The notes below the pieces were generated by a model. That model was not told the DNA's origin and did no database searches. It saw nothing but the letters and a program-made list of their open reading frames with translations. Positions 6,212 to 13,991 of a stretch of DNA of 15,168 bases are shown piece after piece. The translations under genes and the position numbers were made by a program. The DNA comes from Candidatus Brocadiaceae bacterium (GTDB taxonomy: Bacteria > Planctomycetota > MHYJ01 > JACQXL01 > CAKKQI01): contig CAKKQI010000053.1 in the NCBI GenBank assembly GCA_919901895.1, positions 1 through 15,168 on the forward strand. The letters run 5' to 3'. Position 1 is the first letter of the stretch. Each line of letters begins with the position of its first letter.

Positions 6212-6730
6212 CTACTGAACAACGATTTGGGAAATGGTCATATCGCAGAGAATGGTTGATTCTTTGGTATTTTTGCGGCGGAGATGGAATGTTTCCACAC
6301 TCATAATGATTTCCGATTTAGCCACGGCGTAAAGAAATTTAATAACTTGCTCCATTTCTCCTTCCAGACTCACCTGAACGGCGGACCGTTGCTTATCACC
6401 GGACGTTAAGGTCATCGGGGTAACCCCCTGCAAGACCAGGCCGCTTTCCAGAGCTAACTGACTGATATTGCCCTGGAATTGTTTCTCGCCGCTGCCGGTT
6501 AAATAACTTTCATATTGCTGGTATTCCCCGGCAATCTTTACTTTTCTATTCAAAATGGCTTTATCTTCTTTCAAATCGTTTTGCATCAGAAGAGATTTGT
6601 ATTCAACATTATTTAACCGCCCTAAAGTCGGACTAAAAATAAAATAATTCATTAAAGCCAGCCCCGCGATTGCGGCGGTAATGTAAAAAATTGTTTTTTC
6701 CCGTTTTGAAAGTTTTGAAATAAAAAACAT
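6212..6730 (-). CDS. GspM/PilO-like inner-membrane alignment protein
   Basis: A 172-residue bitopic membrane protein: a short basic N-terminus (KLSKREK), one membrane helix (about 13-33), a coiled-coil stretch (about 36-75) and a C-terminal ferredoxin-like half (about 90-172). This is the layout of PilO and GspM, which partner PilN/GspL and help couple the cytoplasmic motor to the secretin. It directly follows the GspL-like gene in the same direction, the usual gspL-gspM order, but 113 bases apart with a palindromic repeat in the gap. The ATG has an AGGAAA ribosome site. Assigned by architecture and neighbours rather than a diagnostic motif; PilO and GspM cannot be told apart here. Confidence 0.75.
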   Translation of the reverse strand: MFFISKLSKREKTIFYITAAIAGLALMNYFIFSPTLGRLNNVEYKSLLMQNDLKEDKAILNRKVKIAGEYQQYESYLTGSGEKQFQGNISQLALESGLVLQGVTPMTLTSGDKQRSAVQVSLEGEMEQVIKFLYAVAKSEIIMSVETFHLRRKNTKESTILCDMTISQIVVQ

Positions 6731-6746
6731 TTTATTTCCTACGTTA

Positions 6747-6834
6747 ATGATTACACCGATTAAAAAAACAGATTACACAGATAAAATCAGCATCGGGAAT
6801 CTGTGTAATCTATTCTAAGAATCACTGTAATCAT
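6747..6834. repeat. Long imperfect inverted repeat between gspL and gspM
   Basis: An inner stem of 13 perfect pairs (6770-6782 with 6799-6811, core AGATTACACAGAT) sits within an outer stem ATGATTACA/TGTAATCAT (6747-6755 with 6826-6834); GATT matches in between. Each arm is itself a doubled GATTACAC word. It resembles a small non-autonomous palindromic element inserted in the operon, and may cause partial termination or RNA processing before gspM. Confidence 0.75.
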
Positions 6835-6843
6835 ATTATCTCC

Positions 6844-8289
6844 TTATTGACTTCCCAGCAAAGTATTGGATTCCAGGGAAAACGATATGGTAAAATCCGA
6901 TTGGTCTATTTTCGGATCTTTCACCTCACTAAAATAAGATGATTCCTCCAGAGTTTTGGCTAACTGATAAATGATACTGCTTTCCTGGCTGGTGCCCTGA
7001 ATGGTCATAACACTTTCAGTCCGATTAAAACTTATATCGCGCAGATATATTTTTTGGGGCACCAGATTGATTAATTCGTCCAGGGCATCAAGCGCCTGGA
7101 ATCTCAGATTCAGATGTTTTTTTAATCTGGTAATCTTTTCTTCCTGTTTCCTGAGTTGAACTGATTCCTCGTGATAGCAATCGTATATTTTTTTTAAATT
7201 TTCAAAATAATTATTTTTCACATAGGCTTTCTCCACCAGAGTCGCGGTAACAATTACCAGGATAAGGATGATCAGAGTCCCAACCAGGATAATATCGCGA
7301 TTTTTTTCAGCCACCGCTTCCCTGATTTTTAACTCTTCCGGCGTGAGGTCAATCAATACTTTTTTATATTCAAACGGTGCAGCAATCGTTGATAAAAAAG
7401 AAAAATTCCGCATCAGCGTCTCTTTATTTTCTATCTCGCCTGAGATGCCGACATCATCATAGTAAGAAAGCGTCTCCACCGGTAAATTAATGGCCGCCTC
7501 AATCTCTTTGATAAATTTCCCTAATTCAGTTGTTGCTCCGGCAATAATAACTTTATTTAATTTTTCAATGTTCTCAGATTGGAAAGTTTCAAAAGAACTT
7601 TTAATTTCTCCCAGAAACCGTTCTTTATAAGAATGGGATTCTTCAGCCAGGTGGGTATGACCGATGGGAATGCTTCTAACGAAAATAGGATTACCCGCCC
7701 TGACCACAATAACATCCACGGAATTATAATCGCAATAAATAATGGCCGCAGGAGACTGGCGGACCGTTTTAGCCAACCGGGTATTTTCCGCGTACCATTT
7801 CGCGAAGATTTCAGGCGCTAATACAAATTTTTTAACCGCCAGGCCGGCTTTTTCTAAAATTTCCAAGTTTCTTTTTATGATATCACGGTTCACAATCACC
7901 AGCAACACTCTGGTATAACCGCCCTTGTGTTCACCGATGGAGATATAATTAATAAATATTTCCTCCCGCGAATAAGGAGTGTGCCGCCCGGCCTGGAGTT
8001 GAATAATCTCTTTAATTTCATTCTGGTCAGTGGAAGGCACTTCAATATTTTTGGTAATCGCAAATCGGGCCGGAATTGAGACAATCGTTTCAATGTTTTG
8101 TATTTTTTTTTGTTCCAGATAAGTCTTAATGAAATTAGAAATATCTTCATCCGTCATAGTCCGGATATCATGGCTAACCAGGTCAAAGACTTTCCCCTGC
8201 CCGGTCCGGCTTAAATAAACCAGTTTCAGGAATTCGTTGCTCACCTCAACACTTAAAATATGAGCGGATTTAAACAGTTTTTTAAACAC
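6844..8289 (-). CDS. GspL-like protein (PilM-like plus PilN-like in one chain)
   Basis: A 481-residue assembly protein. Residues 1-320 have the PilM/GspL cytoplasmic actin-like fold (ILSVEVSNEFLKLVYL at the start, SIPARFAITKNIEVP around 71-85, a YCDYNSVDVIVVRAGNPIFVRSIPIG strand pair at 185-210). A membrane helix follows at about 333-352. After a coiled coil (357-395) comes a PilN/GspL periplasmic ferredoxin-like domain with the typical ALDELINLVPQKIYLRDISF pattern (400-421). In type IV pili these are two proteins; here they are one chain, as in GspL. The family links the secretion ATPase to the pseudopilus and secretin. Start is GTG at 8289, preceded by AGGAGT at good spacing; 26 bases separate it from the previous gene. 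Confidence 0.88.
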   Translation of the reverse strand: MFKKLFKSAHILSVEVSNEFLKLVYLSRTGQGKVFDLVSHDIRTMTDEDISNFIKTYLEQKKIQNIETIVSIPARFAITKNIEVPSTDQNEIKEIIQLQAGRHTPYSREEIFINYISIGEHKGGYTRVLLVIVNRDIIKRNLEILEKAGLAVKKFVLAPEIFAKWYAENTRLAKTVRQSPAAIIYCDYNSVDVIVVRAGNPIFVRSIPIGHTHLAEESHSYKERFLGEIKSSFETFQSENIEKLNKVIIAGATTELGKFIKEIEAAINLPVETLSYYDDVGISGEIENKETLMRNFSFLSTIAAPFEYKKVLIDLTPEELKIREAVAEKNRDIILVGTLIILILVIVTATLVEKAYVKNNYFENLKKIYDCYHEESVQLRKQEEKITRLKKHLNLRFQALDALDELINLVPQKIYLRDISFNRTESVMTIQGTSQESSIIYQLAKTLEESSYFSEVKDPKIDQSDFTISFSLESNTLLGSQ

Positions 8290-8315
8290 GTTTACTCCTG
8301 TTGTCTATTCCAAAA

Positions 8316-9542
8316 TTATTTTATCTCAAATTTGCCTCTGGCCAGCATGGTTAAATCACCTGTTTTTAGGAGTTCCAACTGATACGAACCTTGAGCCCAC
8401 TCCTTACTTTTTTCCATATAGACAAAATTATACTGGCTGGCCGGGTTAACCGGTTTGCTGCCCACGTAAATTACCAGACCATCCGCCAGGTTGACCCATC
8501 TGGTAATCACGCTTTTCAAGCCCTTCAAGTTGCCTTCATTTTTGAAACAGCCGTAAATACGTTTAATATCACCGCTGAAAACATCAGCCGCGTTCTGAGC
8601 GCTATTATCTTTATTAACCGCCGTGGAAAAATAAACCGGCGCCGTCGCTTGATTATTTGTTTCCAGCACGCCGTCCTGGCTTATCTTAATAAGTTTGGCT
8701 GAATATTCCGAAAGATCCGTGCCCGGGGGAATGTCCTCCCGCCTGATACCGGTAATTTCTTCAATCCTCTGCTGAACCACCTCATCCGGTAAAGTCGCAA
8801 TCAGAGATTTAAGATGACGCATCGTTTCTTCATCGCTTTTAAGAGAAATGATTGGCGGTTTAGCCGGTAAAGAAGACGGACCCGTTGAACCGCTCACCGG
8901 CACCGGAATGGCTTCTGAAACCATCCCACCCATCTTGAGCAGAAGTTGCCGCCCGGTTTGGTATTGGATCAGGACGTCCTCCCGTCCGATGGTTTTAATC
9001 TGCCAGTCGCCTAACCGGTCACCCTCGTAATAAATCCCTTCATTACCCTGCTCGTTGCGAATAAACGCCACCGGCCGCTTGCCCGGGACAATAATCGTCC
9101 CGGAAAGTTTCATCTGCCATTTGTCTTTAATCTGGGCAAAGACGTCCACCGGTTTATCTTCCGTCCAGGGTTGAAAAACATTGCGCTTTTTAATACGTTC
9201 AAGCGAGGCTTCAAGAGATGGTGATTTGACAATTACCTCCTCCCGGTTGCCGGTTGAAACTTCTTCTATCATCGCTAACCCCTTTTGTTCCTGAGTTCTA
9301 AGCAAATCTGTCGTTAACAGAATAAACAATACGCCGGCAATTATAAAACCGCTGCTGTTGGTAAATGATAACAAGGATAAAGTGTGCTTTAGTTTTTTTA
9401 ACCTTTCCTGGGCGGAAATTAACGCGGCGTGTTTAGCCTGTTTTTTCGCGATGCCTTCTCCCGGATGGTCTTCATCAGCCGCCGCCGGCCAGTCCGGCTG
9501 TCTTTTTTTTTCACTGTTTAAATTGTTTCCGAATCTATTCAT
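8316..9542 (-). CDS. GspC-like inner-membrane protein with secretin-binding HR domain
   Basis: A 408-residue protein with a long charged cytoplasmic start (1-55), one membrane helix (about 62-81) and a periplasmic part. Residues 143-204 fit the homology region (HR) of GspC/PilP-type proteins: LSGTIIVPGKRPVAFIRN, then GIYYEGDRLGDWQIKTIGREDVLIQYQTGRQLLLKM. HR domains bind the N0 domain of the secretin. A proline/serine linker follows. The C-terminal part (about 320-408) looks like an all-beta, Ig-like domain ending YQLELLKTGDLTMLARGKFEI, not part of a normal GspC, where a PDZ domain might be expected. The ATG overlaps the end of the secretin gene by eight bases, indicating translational coupling. 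Confidence 0.75.
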   Translation of the reverse strand: MNRFGNNLNSEKKRQPDWPAAADEDHPGEGIAKKQAKHAALISAQERLKKLKHTLSLLSFTNSSGFIIAGVLFILLTTDLLRTQEQKGLAMIEEVSTGNREEVIVKSPSLEASLERIKKRNVFQPWTEDKPVDVFAQIKDKWQMKLSGTIIVPGKRPVAFIRNEQGNEGIYYEGDRLGDWQIKTIGREDVLIQYQTGRQLLLKMGGMVSEAIPVPVSGSTGPSSLPAKPPIISLKSDEETMRHLKSLIATLPDEVVQQRIEEITGIRREDIPPGTDLSEYSAKLIKISQDGVLETNNQATAPVYFSTAVNKDNSAQNAADVFSGDIKRIYGCFKNEGNLKGLKSVITRWVNLADGLVIYVGSKPVNPASQYNFVYMEKSKEWAQGSYQLELLKTGDLTMLARGKFEIK

Positions 9543-11454
9543 CTTTTTTCTCTTTTGGGTTCACCTTGAGCGGAGCCGAAAGCCCCAGCTCCGCTTTCTT
9601 AACTCGCTCTAATGCCTCATCGTGCTTCCCCGTCTCTTCTTTTAATTCAGAAAATTCTTTCATAATGTGCGGGGTGATGAAAATACACAGGTTGGTTTTT
9701 TTGACCTGCTCTTCAGTAGAACGAAACAATAATCCGAGTAACGGGATGTCTCCCAATAACGGCACTTTGGAAACTTGGATTGACTTGTCATCTTTAGTCA
9801 GACCGCCGATAATGACCGTGCTCTTATCCGGCACCGTCACCACGGTCTTGGTCGTCCGGGTGGCCTTGGCCGGCCTGGTATCAGAATATGACGTTTCAAA
9901 AAATTGTTCCACGGACTGCTCGATCTCCAGCCGTAAATAGCCGTCCGGGCTGATGTGCGGAATAATCTTGAGTTTAATGCCGGCTTCCAGATAACCGCCA
10001 AAAGTAACGCTGGTAACCGTGCCGTCAGGCCCCAATGTCCTGGTGTCATAAGGAATCTTGTCCGCAATGTCAATCGTGGCTTCGGAATTATCGTTGGTTA
10101 AAAGCCTGGGCACCGCCAGCACGTTAATACCCGTATCTTTCTGGGCGGCCTTTAAGAGGAGTGGAATATTGCCCTGCGTTTCTTTCCAGAGACCAAACGT
10201 CAGTCCGGTAGAATCAGCCGGTGTCTTGCCCGTGGCGGATTTGCTGGATAGGTCAAAATCAGTATCGCTAAAACCTTTATATTCACCACCGGCGGCGTTA
10301 GCCATAGAAGAAAGTTCAATACCTAACTCGGTCATTTTGTCCATAGACAGTTCCACAATCGCCGCTTCAATCAATACCTGCGTTTTTTTGATGTCAATGG
10401 CCTTGAGGAGCGGTTCCATTTCCCGGTAAATTGCCGGCGGAGCGATGATAACCAGTGAATTACTGCTCTTTTCCGAGAGGATGCTGGCCGGCGGCCGTTC
10501 GCCCGGCGCCAGCGATTTGGCAAAAATGGATTCTATTATCTTAGCCACTTCATCCGCATTAGTATTGGATAGTTTATAGATGTAGGTTTTATTAACCGCC
10601 TCAGGCACCTCGGCGTCAAGGGCGTCAACCAAACTGCTAATCTGCTGGAGTTGTTCGGGTAGGGCGAAAATCACAATTGAGTTGGTGCGTTCGTCTATGG
10701 AAATAAAAGGCCGGGGCTGGATACCGGCCTGCGGCTTGCTCACGCTGGTCATCGCCTGGATGTATTCGTTAAGATTCTGCCTGAGCGTTTTGGCCGAGGT
10801 GTGCTTGAGCGTCTTGATTTCAGTCTGATACTTGACCGGCGAGCGGTCAATCTGTTTAATCACTTCATAAATCCGCCGGATGTTGGTGGCAAATTCGGTC
10901 ACGATGATGGAGTTAGTCTCCGGCGAGGCCAGGAAACTGCCTTCCCGGCTTTTTAAGGGGTCAAGCACTTTCATCACGTCACCCACCTGGGCTTGCTCCA
11001 GCGGTATCACGTGCGTAACAATCTGGTCCGATTCAATTAATTTTTCCAGTTCTTCCCGGCTGGTAACGATGGTCGGATTTTCCCGGGCCTCGGCGCTTTT
11101 CACCACCTTAATCACGGTTCCGCTGGTCAGTAGGGTAAAACCTCTCATCCGTAAAGTTGACTCCAGGACGTTAATCAATTTTTCCGGCGGGATGGAAATG
11201 CCTGGGGGCGAAATGATGTTAACCGGCTGCTCCAGCGGAAAAGCCGGGTCGCTAATCAGCGGTTTGCCCAGCAAGCGGGAGATATATTCCAGAAGCGTAC
11301 CCATCTTGGCGCCCGCCAGGTTGATGCTGACCCCCTCTTTAGGCGGTTGGTTTTCCTGTTCGCTGAAAGACGAAATCAGTCCTTTGCCTGACGCCAGGAC
11401 GATTGAACTCATTATTAGCCCTGCGATAATCAGGAGCGCTATTTTCCGTGTCAT
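9535..11454 (-). CDS. gspD: Type II secretion system secretin GspD
   Basis: A 639-residue outer-membrane secretin, the ring channel for folded proteins in type II secretion. Order seen: signal peptide (1-22), N0 (about 42-118), N1 (146-205), N2 (212-280), N3 (290-355), then the secretin barrel (357-598) with the hallmark VPLLGDIPLLGLLF (564-577) and the end motif TNLCIFITPHIM. Three N1-like repeats after N0 favour GspD over PilQ, which usually has AMIN domains at the start. A short charged tail (600-639) ends KEKKDE. The ATG at 11454 has GGAAGGGG ahead of it. It follows a small secreted peptide gene and overlaps the GspC-like gene, so it heads the structural part of this operon. Confidence 0.93.
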   Translation of the reverse strand: MTRKIALLIIAGLIMSSIVLASGKGLISSFSEQENQPPKEGVSINLAGAKMGTLLEYISRLLGKPLISDPAFPLEQPVNIISPPGISIPPEKLINVLESTLRMRGFTLLTSGTVIKVVKSAEARENPTIVTSREELEKLIESDQIVTHVIPLEQAQVGDVMKVLDPLKSREGSFLASPETNSIIVTEFATNIRRIYEVIKQIDRSPVKYQTEIKTLKHTSAKTLRQNLNEYIQAMTSVSKPQAGIQPRPFISIDERTNSIVIFALPEQLQQISSLVDALDAEVPEAVNKTYIYKLSNTNADEVAKIIESIFAKSLAPGERPPASILSEKSSNSLVIIAPPAIYREMEPLLKAIDIKKTQVLIEAAIVELSMDKMTELGIELSSMANAAGGEYKGFSDTDFDLSSKSATGKTPADSTGLTFGLWKETQGNIPLLLKAAQKDTGINVLAVPRLLTNDNSEATIDIADKIPYDTRTLGPDGTVTSVTFGGYLEAGIKLKIIPHISPDGYLRLEIEQSVEQFFETSYSDTRPAKATRTTKTVVTVPDKSTVIIGGLTKDDKSIQVSKVPLLGDIPLLGLLFRSTEEQVKKTNLCIFITPHIMKEFSELKEETGKHDEALERVKKAELGLSAPLKVNPKEKKDE

Positions 11455-11498
11455 TTTCCCCTTCCTTTGGTAATTATTTAGGCGGCTAAATAATTACG

Positions 11499-11687
11499 TT
11501 ATTTGGAATTTTGATTATCAGGATTGGATTCAGATGAACCGGTTTGAACGGAAGCCGGCGTGGGTTCTCCGCTGCTGCCTGTAACTATGTCCGGGTCTTG
11601 ATTAGTCCAGGCGCACCCTTTGGCGCCGAGGCTCAAAAGACCGGCCAGGATTACCGAAAGGATTAACGCGCTTTTCAACCACTTCAT
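11499..11687 (-). CDS. Small secreted peptide, possible lipoprotein, heading the secretion operon
   Basis: A 62-residue protein with basic start MKWLKS, hydrophobic core ALILSVILAGLLSL and Cys25 in LGAKGCAW, then a polar, Ser/Pro/Asn-rich tail with no visible fold. The cysteine follows Ala-Lys-Gly, a poor but possible lipobox. It is preceded by the promoter at 11714-11740 and an AGGGA ribosome site, and ends 44 bases before gspD. By position it might help secretin targeting, as pilotins do, but it is much smaller than known pilotins and shows no homology I can recognise. The gene is probable; its role is open. Confidence 0.6.
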   Translation of the reverse strand: MKWLKSALILSVILAGLLSLGAKGCAWTNQDPDIVTGSSGEPTPASVQTGSSESNPDNQNSK

Positions 11688-11713
11688 AATAAATCCCTGC
11701 TCAATGACTATAA

Positions 11714-11740
11714 GTTATAAAATAATTGCCTGTCTGTCAA
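11714..11740 (-). promoter_or_regulatory. Promoter of the secretion operon
   Basis: On the minus strand a perfect TTGACA (11740-11735) is followed after 15 bases by TATAAC (11719-11714), or after 17 bases by TAACTT. Transcription would begin roughly 20 bases before the small peptide ATG at 11687. The insertion sequence ends about 85 bases upstream of this promoter. Confidence 0.55.
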
Positions 11741-11827
11741 TATAATTTTTCCCACAATCAAACAGAATCTTCGGGAGTTTTCAATTACAGTCTATTACTC
11801 GTTTTCAAGTAAATTATTATTATAATT

Positions 11828-11857
11828 GTTAGACGAAAGCCCTTGCTTTAGTCTAAC
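11828..11857 (+). other. Hairpin at the left end of the insertion sequence
   Basis: GTTAGAC/GTCTAAC and AAAGC/GCTTT form a 12-pair stem with one G-A mismatch and a CCTT loop. The outer arm is the terminal repeat itself. Such a stem just inside an IS end can block ribosomes or read-through transcription from outside; this role is inferred. Confidence 0.6.
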
Positions 11858-11946
11858 GTTCCCTGTTAGGCTATGATTAGAAGGTCGTTGCCAAAAACAA
11901 GAACGCAACGTACGAGTTTTCTATGCCAGAAGATTCCGGAGGTTCT

Positions 11947-13155
11947 ATGATTAAACAAATTTTTATTCTTGGAGTTTATCTGATGGATTATTGGGCCGGA
12001 CGGATTTTTTATGCAGGCGGCCGGGCATTGGGTAAATTTTTTCAAATGGTTTCTTATTTTAAACTGATGAGATCGGTTGCTTCCAATAGTTTTCCGGAAC
12101 TTCATCATCTGCGGGAAGAAATAAGAAGACTTAAATTTGCCAATATGCTAATGCGCCAGGAATTGAATCGGGTGAAACAGAAAAGACCGTGCCTTTGCAA
12201 GAAATTGCAAATAATTTATTTTAAGTTACGGTTTAGCCTATCGTTACGTAAGATTAAGCAATATTTGCCCATCTCAAAAATAAGCGTTATCAGATATTTG
12301 AATCAACTAAAATTCGGAATCTCTAACCTGGCCCCTAAAATTAGAGGGTATCATACCTCACCAAACCGTACGCCGGTCAGAATTACTTCTTTAATCTGGG
12401 AAATTCATCAAGATAATCCGCATTGGGGACGATGGAAAATTGCCCTGGCCATCTGGAAAATCGGGGTATATGTCTCGCCCTCTACGGTCCGGAATATTCT
12501 GAATTCTCCTAAACCAGATTACCGCCGGCCGAATAACAAAGAAAAACCGGTCAAAGCCAAAGCGATTAACGGAAAATACCCAAACCACATTTGGAGCGTT
12601 GATTTAACCACGGTTTATGTCTGGTTTAAGCCGTTATATATCCTGGCGGTTATTGACCACTTCTCCAGAAAGACGATAACACTTGTTACTACGTTTAACC
12701 CTACGGCTGAATGGACAATAAATAATCTAAAAACAGCCATTTTGAAATATGGTCAGCCGAAACACTTGATTAGCGATAAAGGAACGCAATTCACCGCCGG
12801 TGATTTTATCCATTTCCTGAAAGGTGAAGGTATTTGCCACCGCTCTGCCTGTATCAGCCGGGCCAATGGAAATAGCAAAGTAGAAAGATTCTTCCGTTCG
12901 CTTAAGTATGAACTCCTGAACCTGTATTTATTCTTTTCTAAGGATAAGGCAGATAGGCTGTTGAAAGACTATTTGAGTTATTATAACGAATGCCGTCCGC
13001 ACGAGGCGCTGGATGGCAGGTTTCCGGATGAACGATATTTCCATCGGCCAAGGGATAAGCCAGCCAAGACTGACAAGACGATTAAAGGAGCGATAGAACG
13101 GATTCAGTTTGCCGATGGATTGCTAAATGCTTATCGGCTGAAGAAATCCGCCTAA
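11947..13155 (+). CDS. IS3/IS481-type DDE transposase
   Basis: About 402 residues from the ATG at 11947, chosen because GGAGG lies four bases before it; an in-frame ATG at 11923 has no ribosome site. Parts in order: hydrophobic N-terminus (1-40), leucine-zipper-like coiled coil (50-80), helix-turn-helix-like stretch (about 90-122), a second HTH of the kind found before integrase cores (about 143-187, HWGRWKIALAIW ... VSPSTVRNIL), then the rve integrase core with Asp219 (IWSVDLTT), Asp277 (LISDKGTQF) and Glu313 (GNSKVERFFRSLK), and the usual tail YNECRPHEAL. All three catalytic residues are intact, so the enzyme looks active. It is a single ORF, not the frameshifted OrfA/OrfB pair of classical IS3, so an IS481-like or unclassified group is more likely. 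Confidence 0.9.
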   Translation: MIKQIFILGVYLMDYWAGRIFYAGGRALGKFFQMVSYFKLMRSVASNSFPELHHLREEIRRLKFANMLMRQELNRVKQKRPCLCKKLQIIYFKLRFSLSLRKIKQYLPISKISVIRYLNQLKFGISNLAPKIRGYHTSPNRTPVRITSLIWEIHQDNPHWGRWKIALAIWKIGVYVSPSTVRNILNSPKPDYRRPNNKEKPVKAKAINGKYPNHIWSVDLTTVYVWFKPLYILAVIDHFSRKTITLVTTFNPTAEWTINNLKTAILKYGQPKHLISDKGTQFTAGDFIHFLKGEGICHRSACISRANGNSKVERFFRSLKYELLNLYLFFSKDKADRLLKDYLSYYNECRPHEALDGRFPDERYFHRPRDKPAKTDKTIKGAIERIQFADGLLNAYRLKKSA

Positions 13156-13252
13156 GAGGTGATTATAAAAATAATATAAAACCTACACGCCACCATTCTA
13201 TCTATAGCAAGCCAAAAATCAATTAGTTACAGGTATTGACTTTCGTCTACCA

Positions 13253-13559
13253 ATATCCCGGCATCATTTTTCTTGTGTTTAAAAGAGTTTTAACATGAAA
13301 TGATGAATAATTGGTGTGTTTTCAGGTGGTCAAGGACTGCTTAACAAGTACAGGGTGGGAGGGGGGTATACCCTTCCGTTACCAATTCTCTGTTTATTCC
13401 GCTTATGACTCAATATATTCATTTTCGCTATCCCATCACTGGTGGTCAAGAAATCGCTTAACAATCACATAATACGTCTGTATCCTACGAGGACAAGTAC
13501 ATTGCCGACCTTATCAAAAACCGAAGCCACAGATTTCACGGATTGGCCGCTCCATAAAT
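13253..13559. other. Gene-free stretch between the insertion sequence and the immunity gene
   Basis: No credible gene on either strand. It contains a degenerate direct repeat (13325-13347 and 13441-13464), a perfect palindrome GGGTATACCC (13364-13373) in a G-rich tract, and CACAGATTTCACGGATT (around 13531), which resembles the GATTACAC words of the inverted repeat at 6747-6834. Frames here are short and interrupted, as expected of decayed DNA beside a mobile element. Confidence 0.5.
13325..13464. repeat. Degenerate direct repeat, two copies
   Basis: GGTGGTCAAGGACTGCTTAACAA (13325-13347) and GGTGGTCAAGAAATCGCTTAACAA (13441-13464) share about 20 of 24 positions and are both followed by a further CA-containing word. 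The copies are 116 bases apart. They could be remnants of a repeated coding segment or the ends of a lost small element. Confidence 0.55.
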
Positions 13560-13916
13560 TTACACTATAATTTCTTTATCGCTATTTTGGATTTTGTAAG
13601 ATTCATAGTTAGGCGTGTCATCATAACAAATAAATTTATGTCCATTATTAAATGTCAATGTCAGTGTCCCATCGCGTTTGCCAACAGATTCTTTTATTGT
13701 CTTCCCAGTTAACATCATCACATCAGAATTAGTAACAGGAATTTCTACAACGCTAACTTTATCTTTCTTATCTTTAATATAAGAAAATGAACCCTCAATT
13801 GTAATGCTAATATGCTCATCAAAATGAAGAGACATTTGATTCTCGCTAAAGCAAACTAATTCAAGAGTATGTCCAATAAAAAATGAACTGTCAAAATCAG
13901 CAGGAAGACCATACAT
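13560..13916 (-). CDS. Probable immunity protein of the adjacent Rhs toxin
   Basis: A 118-residue acidic, beta-rich soluble protein with no signal or membrane segment. The start at 13916 (MYGLPADFDSSF) is chosen because AAGGAGG lies eight bases before it; a longer in-frame start at 13955 would read through that site. The pattern (FIGHTLELVCFSENQMSLHFD, ISITIEGSFSYI, DGTLTLTFNNGHKFICYDD, YESYKI) resembles small beta-sheet proteins often found as immunity partners, perhaps related to the DUF6188-like group, though I cannot confirm that. It lies 61 bases downstream of the Rhs gene on the same strand, the normal position for an immunity gene, which would neutralise the toxin tip in the cytoplasm. 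Confidence 0.75.
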   Translation of the reverse strand: MYGLPADFDSSFFIGHTLELVCFSENQMSLHFDEHISITIEGSFSYIKDKKDKVSVVEIPVTNSDVMMLTGKTIKESVGKRDGTLTLTFNNGHKFICYDDTPNYESYKIQNSDKEIIV

Positions 13917-13936
13917 ACTTAATCCCTCCTTGTTTT

Positions 13937-13991
13937 TTATACAACAATTTTTCAATAATAAACAACTATGGTTATCCTCAATGTTGTATAA
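13937..13991 (-). promoter_or_regulatory. Inverted repeat at the toxin-immunity junction
   Basis: TTATACAACA (13937-13946) is the perfect reverse complement of TGTTGTATAA (13982-13991), loop 35 bases. In the transcript one arm is the end of the toxin coding sequence and the other ends six bases before the AAGGAGG of the immunity gene. It may tune translation of the immunity gene or protect its mRNA. It is not a terminator in this direction, since A follows it and not T. Confidence 0.5.

Larger units (their letters stand above)
11827..13252 (+). mobile_element. Insertion sequence of the IS3/IS481 group
   Basis: One DDE transposase gene lies between terminal inverted repeats: TGTTAGACGAAAGCC at 11827-11841 and the reverse complement of TGGTAGACGAAAGTC ending at 13252, 13 of 15 matching. 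The element begins TG and ends CA, as IS3-type elements do, and is about 1.43 kb. ATTG/CAAT extends the match by two bases. A target duplication is not clear: the flanks are AT-rich and only two or three bases could match. It separates the secretion operon from the Rhs module. Confidence 0.75.

Noticed and set aside
10880..11473. Open frame of 197 codons on the plus strand
   Set aside because: It lies entirely opposite the gspD coding region and reads as a Ser-rich mirror of it, with no ribosome site or recognisable domain.
11923..11946. Longer N-terminus of the transposase from the ATG at 11923
   Set aside because: No ribosome site precedes it, whereas GGAGG precedes the ATG at 11947.
13364..13373. 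GGGTATACCC palindrome as an operator
   Set aside because: Ten bases of perfect palindrome in a G-rich tract with no gene start nearby; could well be chance.
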